Shown here piece after piece: positions 54,422-63,313 of a stretch of 64,000 nucleotides of DNA; position 1 is the first letter of the stretch, and each line of letters opens with the position of its first letter. Source of the DNA: Pseudochryseolinea flava (GTDB taxonomy: Bacteria; Bacteroidota; Bacteroidia; Cytophagales; Cyclobacteriaceae); contig NZ_QMFY01000001.1 in NCBI RefSeq assembly GCF_003286915.1, forward strand, positions 124,001-188,000. The letters run 5' to 3'. The notes under the pieces were generated by a model. The model was not told the origin of the DNA. It saw only the letters and a list, made by a program, of their open reading frames with translations, and searched no databases. Position numbers and translations under genes: made by a program.

Positions 54422-54951
54422 GTGAGTCCCAATGTCGTTCTTAATGTTTGCATCGCCATGCGTAGGCGTGTTTTCACCGTTCCCAACGGAATATTATACT
54501 CCTCAGCCAACTCCGACTGCGAGTATCCTTTCAAATACAAATATTCAACGACGAATTTTTGCTCCTCCGGTAGGGAATTCAACACCTCTTTTACGCCAAT
54601 ACCATCAATGCGCTGCTCTATATAATCTTCGCTATCGATTCTATTTACGAGATTATCGATACCGCTGGTTTTCTGTCCTTTGCTAATTTCTTTCGATCGT
54701 GTTTTATCGATAGCCTGATTGCGCGCAACATTCAATAACCACGTAAAAAGCTTTCCTTTCGAGGCCTCGTATTGATCAAACTTATCCCAAGCTTTCAGAA
54801 ATACATCCTGAAGGACTTCTTCGGCAACTTCTTCCTTCTTGATGATTCTGAAGATGACGCCATACAACGCGCCGCTATAGTGGTCGTAGAGATAATCCAG
54901 CGCCGCGCGATCTTTGGCCTTTAGCCGTCTAACAAGATCGTGTTCTTCAAT
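54418..54951 (-). CDS. ECF RNA polymerase sigma factor, probable non-canonical start
   Basis: Sigma-70 region 2 (AEEVLQDVFLKAWDKFDQY) and region 4 (YNIPLGTVKTRLRMAMQTLR) mark an ECF sigma factor. The first ATG/GTG/TTG-type start is TTG at 54867, but it would cut off the first helix of region 2. Reading upstream in frame gives EEHDLVRRLKAKDRAALDYLY, which aligns with ECF N-termini, until a stop at 54985. Between that stop and 54867 no ATG, GTG or TTG exists; ATT at 54951 (giving 177 residues) or CTG at 54900 are the possible starts. It overlaps the anti-sigma gene by 4 bp. Confidence 0.85.
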   Translation of the reverse strand: MEEHDLVRRLKAKDRAALDYLYDHYSGALYGVIFRIIKKEEVAEEVLQDVFLKAWDKFDQYEASKGKLFTWLLNVARNQAIDKTRSKEISKGQKTSGIDNLVNRIDSEDYIEQRIDGIGVKEVLNSLPEEQKFVVEYLYLKGYSQSELAEEYNIPLGTVKTRLRMAMQTLRTTLGLT

Positions 54952-55080
54952 ATGTGATTCGCCGCGGCTGATGGGTAGTCGATTTTATCCTAAGTAAGGT
55001 AAAAGAGTTGAGAGTTTAAAATCAGCTTGGAACTTCTTCAGCAATCAGGGTCACCGGTAATTCCAATAGTTGCCGTGTTA

Positions 55081-55125
55081 GGGCAAATCCCTCGATTCCT
55101 CGGGCCGCGCTATCCGCTATTGCAA
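55081..55125. repeat. Dispersed GC-rich REP-like repeat, copy 2
   Basis: GGGCAAATCCC, GGGCCGCGCTATCCGCT and ATTGCA match the blocks of 27422-27523 in order, without the internal hairpin insert of that copy. It lies between the methyltransferase and sigma-factor genes, in non-coding DNA. Confidence 0.6.
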
Positions 55126-55150
55126 ATACCGCTTTAAAACAACGACCAAA

Positions 55151-55927
55151 TTACTTCCTTACAATCAGCAACAAATCCAACGCATCTTTCGCATCGTCTA
55201 CTACAATGTAGTCGCTATGATGAATGTCAGACACAAGTTTGTTATCGCCCGACTGAAGTTTGTTACGGTTGTAACGATTCAAGATCTCGTACGGAATTCT
55301 CAGGATTGATGCCGGGAGACGATATTGCAAATTGAATATATCAAAACGTGTAATCTTCTCTACCGACTTTTTATTCTCTTGATAGTAGCTCATCACTTTA
55401 TTGTTGCCTGTGATGCCCTTCATTTCCACCGACGGAAATATTCTCTTGGCGAGGTCCGCTAATTCTTGTGGCAGATATTCACGAATGTGCCACGGGTTTC
55501 TCGACAACGACATTTTGCGATTCGGTGTCGTAATCAATGCAACACCACCTGGTTTAAGTACGCGGTGAATTTCCTTGAGGTACAGAAAGTCATTTTGAAT
55601 GTGCTCGATTACTTGAAAACTAAAGATGCTGTCGAAAGTATTATCGTTCAGGCCAGAAAGCGGCGGGATATTCATACTCATGAACTTGCCAGCAGGAAAA
55701 CGCTGCTGAAGTTCATCTATTACTGGCTTGATCTTATCTACTGCCGTAAATGATTTCGCTTTCTTCATTAACGTCTCTACACCGCGACCTTCGCCACAGC
55801 CAACTTCCAAAACATCGCCCGACACATAGTCTTCCGCCACAACATAAGCCTTAAACAATCGTTGATGAATAGGATTATCGGAGGCAATTTGCTCGCTCGC
55901 GATCTCGGTAGTATAAACTTTAGCCAT
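55151..55927 (-). CDS. Class I SAM-dependent methyltransferase
   Basis: Motif I VLEVGCGEGRGVETL, motif post I FTAVDKIKP, and the Methyltransf_11-type block FDSIFSFQVIEHIQNDFLYLKEIHRVLKPGGVALITTPN are clear. The length is 258 residues. Relatives act on small molecules, sugars or lipids in cell-surface synthesis. The substrate is not known. It is a single gene with no clear operon partner. Confidence 0.88.
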   Translation of the reverse strand: MAKVYTTEIASEQIASDNPIHQRLFKAYVVAEDYVSGDVLEVGCGEGRGVETLMKKAKSFTAVDKIKPVIDELQQRFPAGKFMSMNIPPLSGLNDNTFDSIFSFQVIEHIQNDFLYLKEIHRVLKPGGVALITTPNRKMSLSRNPWHIREYLPQELADLAKRIFPSVEMKGITGNNKVMSYYQENKKSVEKITRFDIFNLQYRLPASILRIPYEILNRYNRNKLQSGDNKLVSDIHHSDYIVVDDAKDALDLLLIVRK

Positions 55928-56049
55928 ATCGGCGGCAAAAATAAGGAATCTCTACATATTTAGAGGCCAATTATAGCAATCGAAGCGATAAAGAATTACC
56001 TCAGATTTATCCTTTGTTTTTTACTGTATCGGCCAATATTTTTACATCC

Positions 56050-57225
56050 ATGCGATCTTTTTATACGACTATTCTTCTACTCGCCATAACGATGGCAGTG
56101 CAGGCGCAAACGTTACGCGACATTAACTACCGGTATCTCTACAATCCCGAAGAACCATTCACCTTCCAGATGCATCCCATTCGAACAAATGATGGCTGGA
56201 CGACATTATTCAAGCTAACCCTACGCGACTCGTTGGCGGACCCGAAAGAATATAATATCCAATGGGAAATCAGAACGGACTTATCTGACAAGGAAGGAAA
56301 ACAAGTCACTGCCGACACTATCGGCACTGCGTACCGTGTACAAAAGCATGGCTTCCGTGGTCAAGTCAATACAGCCTTCCAAACTGGCAAGGTCTACCTT
56401 ACTGCAAAAGTTGTTCATCCTGGTCAGAAAAGGGCTTGGTATTTCTATCAATTCCTTGCTGAAAACCTTTCAACGAATTGTTACATTCAAAGCAACGGTC
56501 AGGCTATACTCGATGCGTATCTAAAAAAAGAAACGCCATTTCAAATTGCAGGCACAGGGGCATCATCGATCATCACCTACTATCGCGATCCTTTTCCCGC
56601 AGCTGCGCCACCATTCTCCGAATCGCAAGCGCGCGTCGCCAAACGTATTCAAGCTGACTCCATCTTTCAGTGGCAAGCCGGTATAACGTCGTCGCTAAAA
56701 AGCAAAGGGCTTTATCTCGTTCAGCAAGATACCGCATCACAAAACGGCATAGCCTTTCGCATCGAAGACGATTATCCTCGTTTAGGGAAAGTTGAAAGCT
56801 TGGCCGATCCACTGGTTTATATCTGCACAAAAGACGAATTCATCAGAGTGAAGATGGCCAAAGGAGATAAGAAGGCGTTCGACAAAATCATTCTCCAAAT
56901 CACGGGCGATGCTGAAAGAGCAAAGACTTTATTCAGAAGTTATTTCCGCCGCGTCGAGCTCGCGAACGATTATTTTTCATCTTACAAAGAAGGCTGGAAA
57001 ACTGACCGTGGAATGTGCTTCATCATCTTTGGATTACCAGAACAGGTATTCAAATTTGAAGACCGCGAAGTTTGGGTCTATAAGCAAGATGACTTCAAGC
57101 TGAATCTCAATTTCACACGCTCATCTACCTTGTTCGATCCTGACAATTTCGTTCTCACACGCGCTAAACGCTTCAATGAACTCTGGTTCTCGACAATTGA
57201 TTTGTGGCGGAATGCGAGATTCTAG
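56050..57225 (+). CDS. GWxTD domain-containing secreted protein
   Basis: An upstream ATG at 56014 is in frame, but ATG at 56050 (MRSFYTTILLLAITMAVQAQ) begins a typical signal peptide. The middle of the protein is beta-rich. The C-terminal third is the GWxTD domain, here GWKTDRGMCFIIFG, followed by VFKFEDREVWVY. This domain is frequent in Bacteroidota and other phyla, with unknown function. The length is 391 residues. It is followed by a long repeat region. Confidence 0.85.
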   Translation: MRSFYTTILLLAITMAVQAQTLRDINYRYLYNPEEPFTFQMHPIRTNDGWTTLFKLTLRDSLADPKEYNIQWEIRTDLSDKEGKQVTADTIGTAYRVQKHGFRGQVNTAFQTGKVYLTAKVVHPGQKRAWYFYQFLAENLSTNCYIQSNGQAILDAYLKKETPFQIAGTGASSIITYYRDPFPAAAPPFSESQARVAKRIQADSIFQWQAGITSSLKSKGLYLVQQDTASQNGIAFRIEDDYPRLGKVESLADPLVYICTKDEFIRVKMAKGDKKAFDKIILQITGDAERAKTLFRSYFRRVELANDYFSSYKEGWKTDRGMCFIIFGLPEQVFKFEDREVWVYKQDDFKLNLNFTRSSTLFDPDNFVLTRAKRFNELWFSTIDLWRNARF

Positions 57226-57242
57226 AGATGAGGTGAGTAAAA

Positions 57243-57422
57243 GTGTTCAAGTGTTCAAGTGTTCAAGTGTTCAAGTGTTCGAGTGTTCGAGTAGTGCAGG
57301 TGTTCAAGTGTTCGAGTGTTAAAGTGTTCAAGGGGAATATAACGGCATCTTTGAAAGAGCCAGCGGCCAGTACCATAACCCTGTGGCTGTTTTCTCGTAG
57401 CTCGCAACTCAAAACTCGCAGC
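57243..57422. repeat. Octad/heptad repeat region, first part
   Basis: GTGTTCAA is repeated four times and GTGTTCGA twice, with exact 8-bp spacing from 57243. A further run of these octads (GTGTTCAA, GTGTTCGA, GTGTTAAA, GTGTTCAA) begins near 57300. The stretch closes with the heptads CTCGTAG, CTCGCAA, CTCAAAA, CTCGCAG. Together with 57423-57868 it fills the 740 bp between the GWxTD gene and rlmB, where no gene is seen. Confidence 0.8.
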
Positions 57423-57868
57423 TAAATAAAGTGTTCAAGTGTTCGCGTGTTAAAGTGTTCAAGAAATGCAATTGCATCTTTAAGGAAGCATAGTTTTTTT
57501 CGCTTGCCTCGTAGCTATTCCAGCCAGAAACCAGTAGCTCTTTTCTCGTAGCTCGCAACTCGCAGCTCGCAGCTAAATAAAGTGTTCAAGTGTTCGGGTG
57601 TTAAAGTGTTCAAGGGAATCGTAGCTATTCCAGTAGCTCTTTTCTCGTAGCTCGCAACTCAAAACTCGCAGCTAAATAAAGTGTTCAAGTGTTCGAGTGT
57701 TAAAGTGTTCAAGGGAATCGTAGCTATCCAATAGCTCTTTTCTCGTAGCTCGCAACTCAAAACTCGCAGCTAAATAAAGTGTTCAAGTGTTCGAGTGTTA
57801 AAGTGTTCAAGGGAATCGTCGCTATCCAATAGCTCTTTTCTCGTAGCTCGCAACTCAAAAGTCGCAGC
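57423..57868. repeat. Four tandem copies of a 98-151 bp higher-order repeat
   Basis: Copies start at 57423 (151 bp, with an insert of about 50 bp), 57574 (99 bp), 57673 (98 bp) and 57771 (98 bp). Each begins TAAATAAA, carries the 8-bp words GTGTTCAA/GTGTTCGA/GTGTTAAA/GTGTTCAA, a short GGGAATCGTAGCTATCC segment, and then the 7-bp words CTCGTAG, CTCGCAA, CTCAAAA, CTCGCAG. The last two copies differ at only a few positions, which suggests recent duplication. Nothing codes for protein here. Confidence 0.85.
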
Positions 57869-57965
57869 TATTTTAGCATGAATAGATTACCAAATTAATG
57901 CTAGCTTCTCGCCAGTAGCAATAACGGTCGCAAATTGTTATTTTCGCGGCTGATAATACTTTACA

Positions 57966-58715
57966 ATGGAAAAAGCGGATATGATCTATGGTACACGCGC
58001 GGTGATTGAAGCCATCGTTGCTGGAAAAACCATCGAGAAAGTGATGGTGCAGAGTGGAATGAACAATGATCTCATCCGCGAACTCATTCAAGTAGCACGC
58101 GAGCATAAAGTGCATGTCACGTTTATCCCGCCGGAAAAATTCAAGAAGATCTCCGCGAAGAATCACCAAGGTGTCATTTGTATTTTATCGGCGGTCAACT
58201 ACGCATCCGTCGAGAATATGATCGACAAAGCTTTTAGCGAAGGACGCGAACCCTTCTTGCTACTACTGGATCGCATCACAGACGTAAGAAATTTTGGCGC
58301 CATTGCACGCACCGCCGAGTGCGCGGGTGTCGACGCGATTGTTGTTCCTGATAAAGGTAATGCACCCATCACGAGCGATGCCATGAAAACTTCCGCCGGT
58401 GCGTTAAACCATATCACGGTTTGCAAGGAACGCGATTTGAAACGCACCATGAAAACACTTCGAGAAAGTGGTATTCGTGTAATTGCCTGTACCGAGAAAA
58501 CAGATAAGAACATTTATGACATTAATCTGAGCGGTCCCATTGCCATCATCATGGGATCTGAAGAAGATGGTATTTCAGATACACTTCTTCGCGATGCGGA
58601 TGAGTTGGCAAGAATTCCTTTGCATGGGAAAATTGAATCGCTCAACGTATCGGTTGCTGCTGGTGTAGCAATGTATGAAGTGATCCGACAGCGAGGAAAA
58701 GAAAAGTCAGCCTAA
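57966..58715 (+). CDS. rlmB: 23S rRNA (guanosine-2'-O-)-methyltransferase RlmB
   Basis: The N-terminal substrate-binding domain (IYGTRAVIEAIVAGKTIEKVMVQ) and the SPOUT trefoil knot at about 100-249 (ILLLDRITDVRNFGAIARTAECAG type block; IMGSEEDGISDTLLRDADELARIPL; SLNVSVAAGVAMYE) match the TrmH/RlmB family, which methylates the ribose of G2251 in 23S rRNA. The length of 249 residues is standard. TATTTTCG at 57937-57944 could be its promoter. The stop overlaps a hairpin. Confidence 0.93.
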   Translation: MEKADMIYGTRAVIEAIVAGKTIEKVMVQSGMNNDLIRELIQVAREHKVHVTFIPPEKFKKISAKNHQGVICILSAVNYASVENMIDKAFSEGREPFLLLLDRITDVRNFGAIARTAECAGVDAIVVPDKGNAPITSDAMKTSAGALNHITVCKERDLKRTMKTLRESGIRVIACTEKTDKNIYDINLSGPIAIIMGSEEDGISDTLLRDADELARIPLHGKIESLNVSVAAGVAMYEVIRQRGKEKSA

Positions 58716-58728
58716 AAAAGCTGACTTT
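58703..58728 (+). terminator. Hairpin across the rlmB stop codon
   Basis: AAAGTCAGC (58703-58711) and GCTGACTTT (58720-58728) form a perfect 9-bp stem around the stop codon (58713-58715). The T-run after the stem is short, so termination strength is uncertain. Confidence 0.55.
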
Positions 58729-58806
58729 AGCACGCATACTTTTTTCATTTATCTGTCTTCGTCTCACCCTCATTTGTAGGTCAAGTAAAAGACTCATCTT
58801 TCATTT

Positions 58807-59679
58807 TTACTTCTTTTCTTCCGGCAATTTAAACTTCACGGGAAGTACAAATTTTGTTCGTACAACCTTCCCCTGGTTCGAACCCGGCGTCCACTTGGGA
58901 AGCGTTGAAAGAACTCTAATGGCTTCTTTGTCCAACAATTCAGAAGCACTTTTCTTTACAACCTGAAAGTCCACCAACGAACCATCCTTATTAACAACAA
59001 AAATGACGAACACAGTACCTTCAACGCGATCCTTCAGTGCTTTCTTCGGATACTTCAAGTTGTCTTTTATTGTTTGATTCAACTTGGCCATTCCTTCTAC
59101 TGGCTGCGGTGGTGTATCAACAACTGTGTAAATATGATTTTCATCGTAAGTCTCTTCTACCACAGGCGCAGGCTCATCAAACGATATTTCGTCAACACCC
59201 CTGACGTTTTCGGTACCAACTGCTGGTCTCTTCTCTTCTTCTGGTATTTCAAATTTTATGGGCAACACATAACGTGTGTCGACTTGCTTTCCATTTTTCA
59301 TACCAGGCTTCCATTTGGGCATCAACGAAACAATCCGCAATGCTTCTTGATCACATTCCGGCGTTAATCCCTTGATGATCTTCGCATCGCTTAAACTGCC
59401 ATCTTTTTTTGACACAACAAAACCAACAAATACTTTTCCTTCCTGACCTTGTAATTTGGCAACCGCTGGGTATTCCATCGTTTTCTTGATGAACCGGTCC
59501 ATCGCAACGGTACCACCGGGATATTCTGCAGCAATTTCTACCGAGGTGAAAACAGTATTCTCTTCATCAGCCGTTGCTGTTTCCTTCTTTTCAACAACTA
59601 TATCTTTTTTATCTTCCACTTGCGCATACGTGGAAAGCATCGTTAGTACTAATATTACCAGGAAAGTGTATTTTATCAT
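58807..59679 (-). CDS. Secreted protein with two TonB C-terminal domains
   Basis: Start at 59679 (MIKYTFLVILVLTMLSTYAQ) gives a signal peptide cleaved after the YAQ region; an upstream ATG at 59700 is possible. Two TonB C-terminal domains follow, each with the YP...G.V.V.F.V..DG pattern and a conserved LPKWTPG or MPKWKPG block. Classical TonB has a membrane anchor and one such domain; here the anchor and the proline-rich linker are missing. The protein may bind receptors in the periplasm without spanning the inner membrane. Length 290 residues. Confidence 0.85.
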   Translation of the reverse strand: MIKYTFLVILVLTMLSTYAQVEDKKDIVVEKKETATADEENTVFTSVEIAAEYPGGTVAMDRFIKKTMEYPAVAKLQGQEGKVFVGFVVSKKDGSLSDAKIIKGLTPECDQEALRIVSLMPKWKPGMKNGKQVDTRYVLPIKFEIPEEEKRPAVGTENVRGVDEISFDEPAPVVEETYDENHIYTVVDTPPQPVEGMAKLNQTIKDNLKYPKKALKDRVEGTVFVIFVVNKDGSLVDFQVVKKSASELLDKEAIRVLSTLPKWTPGSNQGKVVRTKFVLPVKFKLPEEKK

Positions 59680-59742
59680 ACTTCTTGAATTTACGTGCAT
59701 ATAACGATCGTTCGAATTAGCTCATCGCCAGTGGAGACAAGG

Positions 59743-60153
59743 CTAGTTTGTCTTTAATTTCTTAGGTAGTCCGGTCAATTTAAAATTTATGGGACACACG
59801 TACTTAACCTTAACCGGCACGCCATCCTGATAGCCCGGCTTCCATGTCGGCATCAATTTAATGACACGCTCGGCCTCTGCATCGAGCAAAGTGCTAACGC
59901 CCTTTATCGTTCGGACACTTGTAATTTCTCCGGTCTCTGTGATCACAAATCCTACATAGACCATTCCTACTTCTCCTTTTTTTCGGGATTCTTTGGGGTA
60001 AGAAATATTTTGCGAGAGGAATTCCAGCATCTTACTCTGGCCGCCAGGATATTCTGGCATTTGTTCAACAACTGCAAAAATTTCGTCTGATGTTGTTTGT
60101 GAAAAAACTGTTGTGCCCGCGATCAGGCAAATAAGAAGTGCCAAGTATTTCAT
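59743..60153 (-). CDS. Secreted single TonB C-terminal domain protein
   Basis: A signal peptide (MKYLALLICLIAGTTVFSQ) is followed by one TonB C-terminal domain (EMPEYPGGQSKMLEFLSQNISYP; MVYVGFVITETGEITSVRTIKG; MPTWKPGYQDGVPVKVKYVCPINF). The length of 136 residues leaves no membrane anchor. It resembles each half of the adjacent double-domain protein and may have arisen from it. The genes are 63 bp apart on the same strand. Confidence 0.85.
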   Translation of the reverse strand: MKYLALLICLIAGTTVFSQTTSDEIFAVVEQMPEYPGGQSKMLEFLSQNISYPKESRKKGEVGMVYVGFVITETGEITSVRTIKGVSTLLDAEAERVIKLMPTWKPGYQDGVPVKVKYVCPINFKLTGLPKKLKTN

Positions 60154-60242
60154 AACGTTAAATTGGGTTTACAAAGATAAACTAGCCGATACCAACTTTA
60201 CTATTCGCACCCTTTATTTTATCGCGTCGACATTACCAAACA

Positions 60243-60947
60243 TTATTTACTGACACTCAGCTTTGTCAGCTTCCAAGAAGAAACGTTCTTGTCCTTCTTA
60301 TATACTTCAGATTTTACAACACCAAAGCCAGGCACAAACCACTCTATTAATTTTTGTTCCACGGGCGCATAATCGAGTTTATTATCCAGCGTCGTTCGAC
60401 TTGTAATCTTGTATGCACTGAACGTACCAGCTGGCGTTGTCACCTCTTCTTTCATTTCAACTACGCGGCTTTCGATGGTAAATGTGGCCGTTGTTCCAAC
60501 TTGATTATTTTTCGCCACCGCCGGACCAGCTTGCGTTGCTACCTTCGGCGCTTTTACCGCTACATACACGATCGTGGCGCGACGCAATTCTTGTCCAACT
60601 TCTAATCCTTTAGGATAAGCAATGAAAGATGGCTCTGTGCGCCACTTGTACGAAAAATCATCCCGCATCATGAAGTAATTTTTCATATCAACAAACAAGG
60701 TATCATGACGATCATGATTGGTCATGTCTATTTTCCTGGTTTGCTTTCCCTTCGCATCAAAACTTGTTGTTGTTATACGAATCTCTTTTTTGACGGTATC
60801 AACACGAACGACTTTATATGTAATGCGCTCGACTAACTTTCCTTTTTCGTTGTGCGTTTCTTTTTCCCACGTATTTCCCTCGCGAAACGTTGTTTGCGCA
60901 CTCATGGATGACATCACAAAGAGAAAGAGGATAAAACAATATTTCAT
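60243..60947 (-). CDS. Secreted TapB/DUF3108-like protein, paralogue 1
   Basis: The 234-residue protein has a signal peptide (MKYCFILFLFVMSSMSAQ) and shares the arrangement W/Y-E-x-E-T-x-N-x-K-G-K at the N-terminus, TTPAGTFSAYKITS in the middle and a C-terminal EWFVPGFGVVKSE block with the protein encoded downstream (61014). DUF3108-type proteins are beta-barrel-like periplasmic proteins. Function unknown. The two paralogues are 66 bp apart. Confidence 0.75.
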   Translation of the reverse strand: MKYCFILFLFVMSSMSAQTTFREGNTWEKETHNEKGKLVERITYKVVRVDTVKKEIRITTTSFDAKGKQTRKIDMTNHDRHDTLFVDMKNYFMMRDDFSYKWRTEPSFIAYPKGLEVGQELRRATIVYVAVKAPKVATQAGPAVAKNNQVGTTATFTIESRVVEMKEEVTTPAGTFSAYKITSRTTLDNKLDYAPVEQKLIEWFVPGFGVVKSEVYKKDKNVSSWKLTKLSVSK

Positions 60948-61013
60948 ATCTGACCGTGCTTGTTAAATAACATGTAAAGATAAAATTTGATTTTATTCTT
61001 TCTTAGTCCATCC

Positions 61014-61703
61014 TCACGTCCTTTTTGTTAACACCGTCGAGCCATTGAGCTTACCATTCTTGTTATAGGACTCTGTCTTCACCATGCCAACCTTTGGCGC
61101 AAGCCATTCTACAGTTGAAAACTCAAACGTCATGTTAATACCCATTTGATTTTTGAACGTTCCCTTGCTGGTGATTTTATAACAATCGAATGTACCCGCC
61201 GGCGTAGTGACTGACTCTTTCGCCTCCACTTTTCGATCGGTGATGTTTACCGTCATCTTCATCGGCATCGGCGCGTTGGTAGCCGTTAGCGTAACTGTTC
61301 CGTTCTTTAACGTTTGTCCTACTGATAACGCGCTTGGCAATTCAAGATTTTCCGATTCCACCTTAAGCTCATAACTCTGCAACGCTTTCATTTGATCTTC
61401 ATTGATGAAATTTCGCATGTCGATGTAAACCGTACCGCCCGCGCACTTAAGTTCAAGATCGCCCTTCATCAATTCTTTTCCCTTTTCATTTAAGGTCGTA
61501 CTGTTGATGGTTGCTGTAAACCCACTTGCCGTACCATTGTACTGTATTACCCTTTGCTGATTTTTTCCCGTGAGCTTACCCTTGCCGTTGTATGTTTCCA
61601 TTTCCCAGTAGCTACCATTTTGAATCGGGTAAAACTGATTGCATTGCGCTGCCGCAGAAGAAATTATAGCGATAGCCATAAGCATTGTTACAAGTATTTT
61701 CAT
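61014..61703 (-). CDS. Secreted TapB/DUF3108-like protein, paralogue 2
   Basis: Although the ORF opens at 61772, ATG at 61703 (MKILVTMLMAIAIISSAAAQ) starts a clean signal peptide. QNGSYWEMETYNGKGKLTG, TTPAGTFDCYKITSKG and EWLAPKVGMVKTESYNKNGK correspond block by block to the neighbour ending at 60243. The two thus are tandem duplicates of one secreted family of unknown function. The length is 229 residues. Confidence 0.75.
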   Translation of the reverse strand: MKILVTMLMAIAIISSAAAQCNQFYPIQNGSYWEMETYNGKGKLTGKNQQRVIQYNGTASGFTATINSTTLNEKGKELMKGDLELKCAGGTVYIDMRNFINEDQMKALQSYELKVESENLELPSALSVGQTLKNGTVTLTATNAPMPMKMTVNITDRKVEAKESVTTPAGTFDCYKITSKGTFKNQMGINMTFEFSTVEWLAPKVGMVKTESYNKNGKLNGSTVLTKRT

Positions 61704-61808
61704 AGCGTCGGTATTTTTGTTGAGACTAAAGACGCCATTATTGCGGTAAAATGGTACCGGGTTATCACCCATTGTGTCCTATCACAAACAGGCGTGGTAA
61801 GCATAGCG

Positions 61809-61842
61809 CAAAAAAAAATGCAGCACGGACGTACTGCATTTT
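61809..61842 (-). terminator. rocD intrinsic terminator
   Basis: AAAATGCAG (61815-61823) and CTGCATTTT (61834-61842) form a 9-bp stem. On the minus strand it runs into a long T-tract (complement of 61810-61818). It lies about 22 nt after the rocD stop. Confidence 0.85.
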
Positions 61843-61863
61843 ATATTTCATTCGGAAATAATT

Positions 61864-63102
61864 CTATTTCTTGAACGCGAGCACGCACCGTTCGATGATG
61901 TCACAGCATTCGTGAACTTGCTCTTCTGTGATTACCAGTGGTGGCGCCAAACGAATAATGTTGCCATGCGTAGGTTTTGCAAGCAGTCCATTTTTACTGA
62001 ACTCAATACAAAGTTTCCACGCTGTATCACTTGAAGGCGAATCGTTTATCACGATAGCATTCAACAAACCTTTTCCGCGCACGAGCGTGATCAAATCAGA
62101 TTTCACAATCAACGACTGCATGCGTTCGCGGAAGATTCTTCCTAAGCGTGTTGCATTTTCTGCAAGGTGCTCGTCTTGCACAACTTGTAGCGCCTCCATA
62201 CAGACCACGGCCGCCAATGGATTTCCGCCAAACGTAGAACCATGTTCTCCAGGTTTGATCACCAACATGATTTCATCATCGGCGAGCACACAAGATACCG
62301 GCAGTACGCCGCCAGATAACGCCTTGCCTAAAATCAAAATATCTGCGCGAACATCTTCATGATCGGATGCCAACATTTCGCCAGTTCGTGCAATACCGGT
62401 TTGTATTTCGTCCATCATGAGAAGGACGTTATGCTTGCGGCACAATTTCTCTGCTGCTTTCAGATAACCATCTGATGGAATGTAAACACCGGCCTCACCT
62501 TGTATCGGCTCAATCCATAAGGCGCAGACGTCCGGATTCGCGAGCGCACGTTCCATCTCTGCAAGGTTATCGTATTCGATAATCTCAAAGCCGGGCATGA
62601 ACGGACCAAATCCGTTACGTGAATCCTGATCTGTAGAAGCAGAAATTATCGTTGTGGTGCGACCGTGAAAGTTACGTGTTGCTGCGACAATAACAGCCTG
62701 ATTATTCGGGATACCTTTTTTTGTATAGCCCCATTTGCGAGCAAGTTTGATAGCTGTCTCATTGGCTTCAGCACCGCTGTTCATAAACAACGATTTTTGA
62801 TAGCCAAACATGTCGCAAATAAATTTCTCTGCTAGTCCAAGCTTGTCGTTATGAAATGCACGCGAAGTAAGCGTCAATTCTTTTGCTTGATCAATTAATG
62901 CCTGAACGATTCGCGGATGACAGTGACCTTGGTTAACAGCGCTGTATGCCGATAGGAAGTCATAGTAGCGCTTTCCTTCAACGTCCCACAAGAAAACACC
63001 TTCGCCTTTGCTTAGGACGACGGGCAGCGGATGGTAATTATGCGCGCCATACTTGTCTTCCAATGCGATTGCCTCACGGCTCGATGTTATTGATTCTACC
63101 AT
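61864..63102 (-). CDS. rocD: Ornithine-oxo-acid transaminase
   Basis: The 412-residue class III aminotransferase converts ornithine and an oxo acid to glutamate semialdehyde. Key blocks are [22 protein letters not shown], the PLP-region [36 protein letters not shown] with the cofactor Asp, and the Schiff-base Lys in [14 protein letters not shown]. The C-terminal [11 protein letters not shown] part supports ornithine aminotransferase over acetylornithine enzymes. It is transcribed alone and divergent from rmuC. Confidence 0.95.
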   Translation of the reverse strand: MVESITSSREAIALEDKYGAHNYHPLPVVLSKGEGVFLWDVEGKRYYDFLSAYSAVNQGHCHPRIVQALIDQAKELTLTSRAFHNDKLGLAEKFICDMFGYQKSLFMNSGAEANETAIKLARKWGYTKKGIPNNQAVIVAATRNFHGRTTTIISASTDQDSRNGFGPFMPGFEIIEYDNLAEMERALANPDVCALWIEPIQGEAGVYIPSDGYLKAAEKLCRKHNVLLMMDEIQTGIARTGEMLASDHEDVRADILILGKALSGGVLPVSCVLADDEIMLVIKPGEHGSTFGGNPLAAVVCMEALQVVQDEHLAENATRLGRIFRERMQSLIVKSDLITLVRGKGLLNAIVINDSPSSDTAWKLCIEFSKNGLLAKPTHGNIIRLAPPLVITEEQVHECCDIIERCVLAFKK

Positions 63103-63280
63103 ACTGAGTGTATTTTTTTTCCAAAGCGAACTGCAAAGTTAACCAAACATGCCGGAAAACCCTAGCTGTTTTCACCGGAACGAAGAAGGCAAACAAATTG
63201 TTTATTTAAACTTTAATTTCGAACCTTTTTGATGATGCTGTATTGATAGATTTTTAATTCGATGCGAATAAAATGAAAGA

Positions 63281-63309
63281 TTGCTACGTTCAAGAAATGA
63301 ATACCTTTG
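63281..63309 (+). promoter_or_regulatory. rmuC promoter
   Basis: TTG at 63281 and TACCTTTG at 63302-63309 are 18 bp apart, a Bacteroidota-type promoter. The ATG of rmuC follows after 4 bp, so the message would be leaderless or nearly so. Confidence 0.6.
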
Positions 63310-63313
63310 CTTT

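Noticed and set aside
57243-57868. CRISPR array
   Set aside because: The repeats are contiguous or nearly identical throughout; there are no unique spacers of constant length and no cas genes.
57226-57965. Small genes in the repeat region before rlmB
   Set aside because: The only ORFs are repeat translations (for example at 57243-57425) with no start context or family.
58703-58728. Strong terminator of rlmB
   Set aside because: The stem is good, but only three T follow and then AGC, so it is listed with low confidence rather than as a firm terminator.
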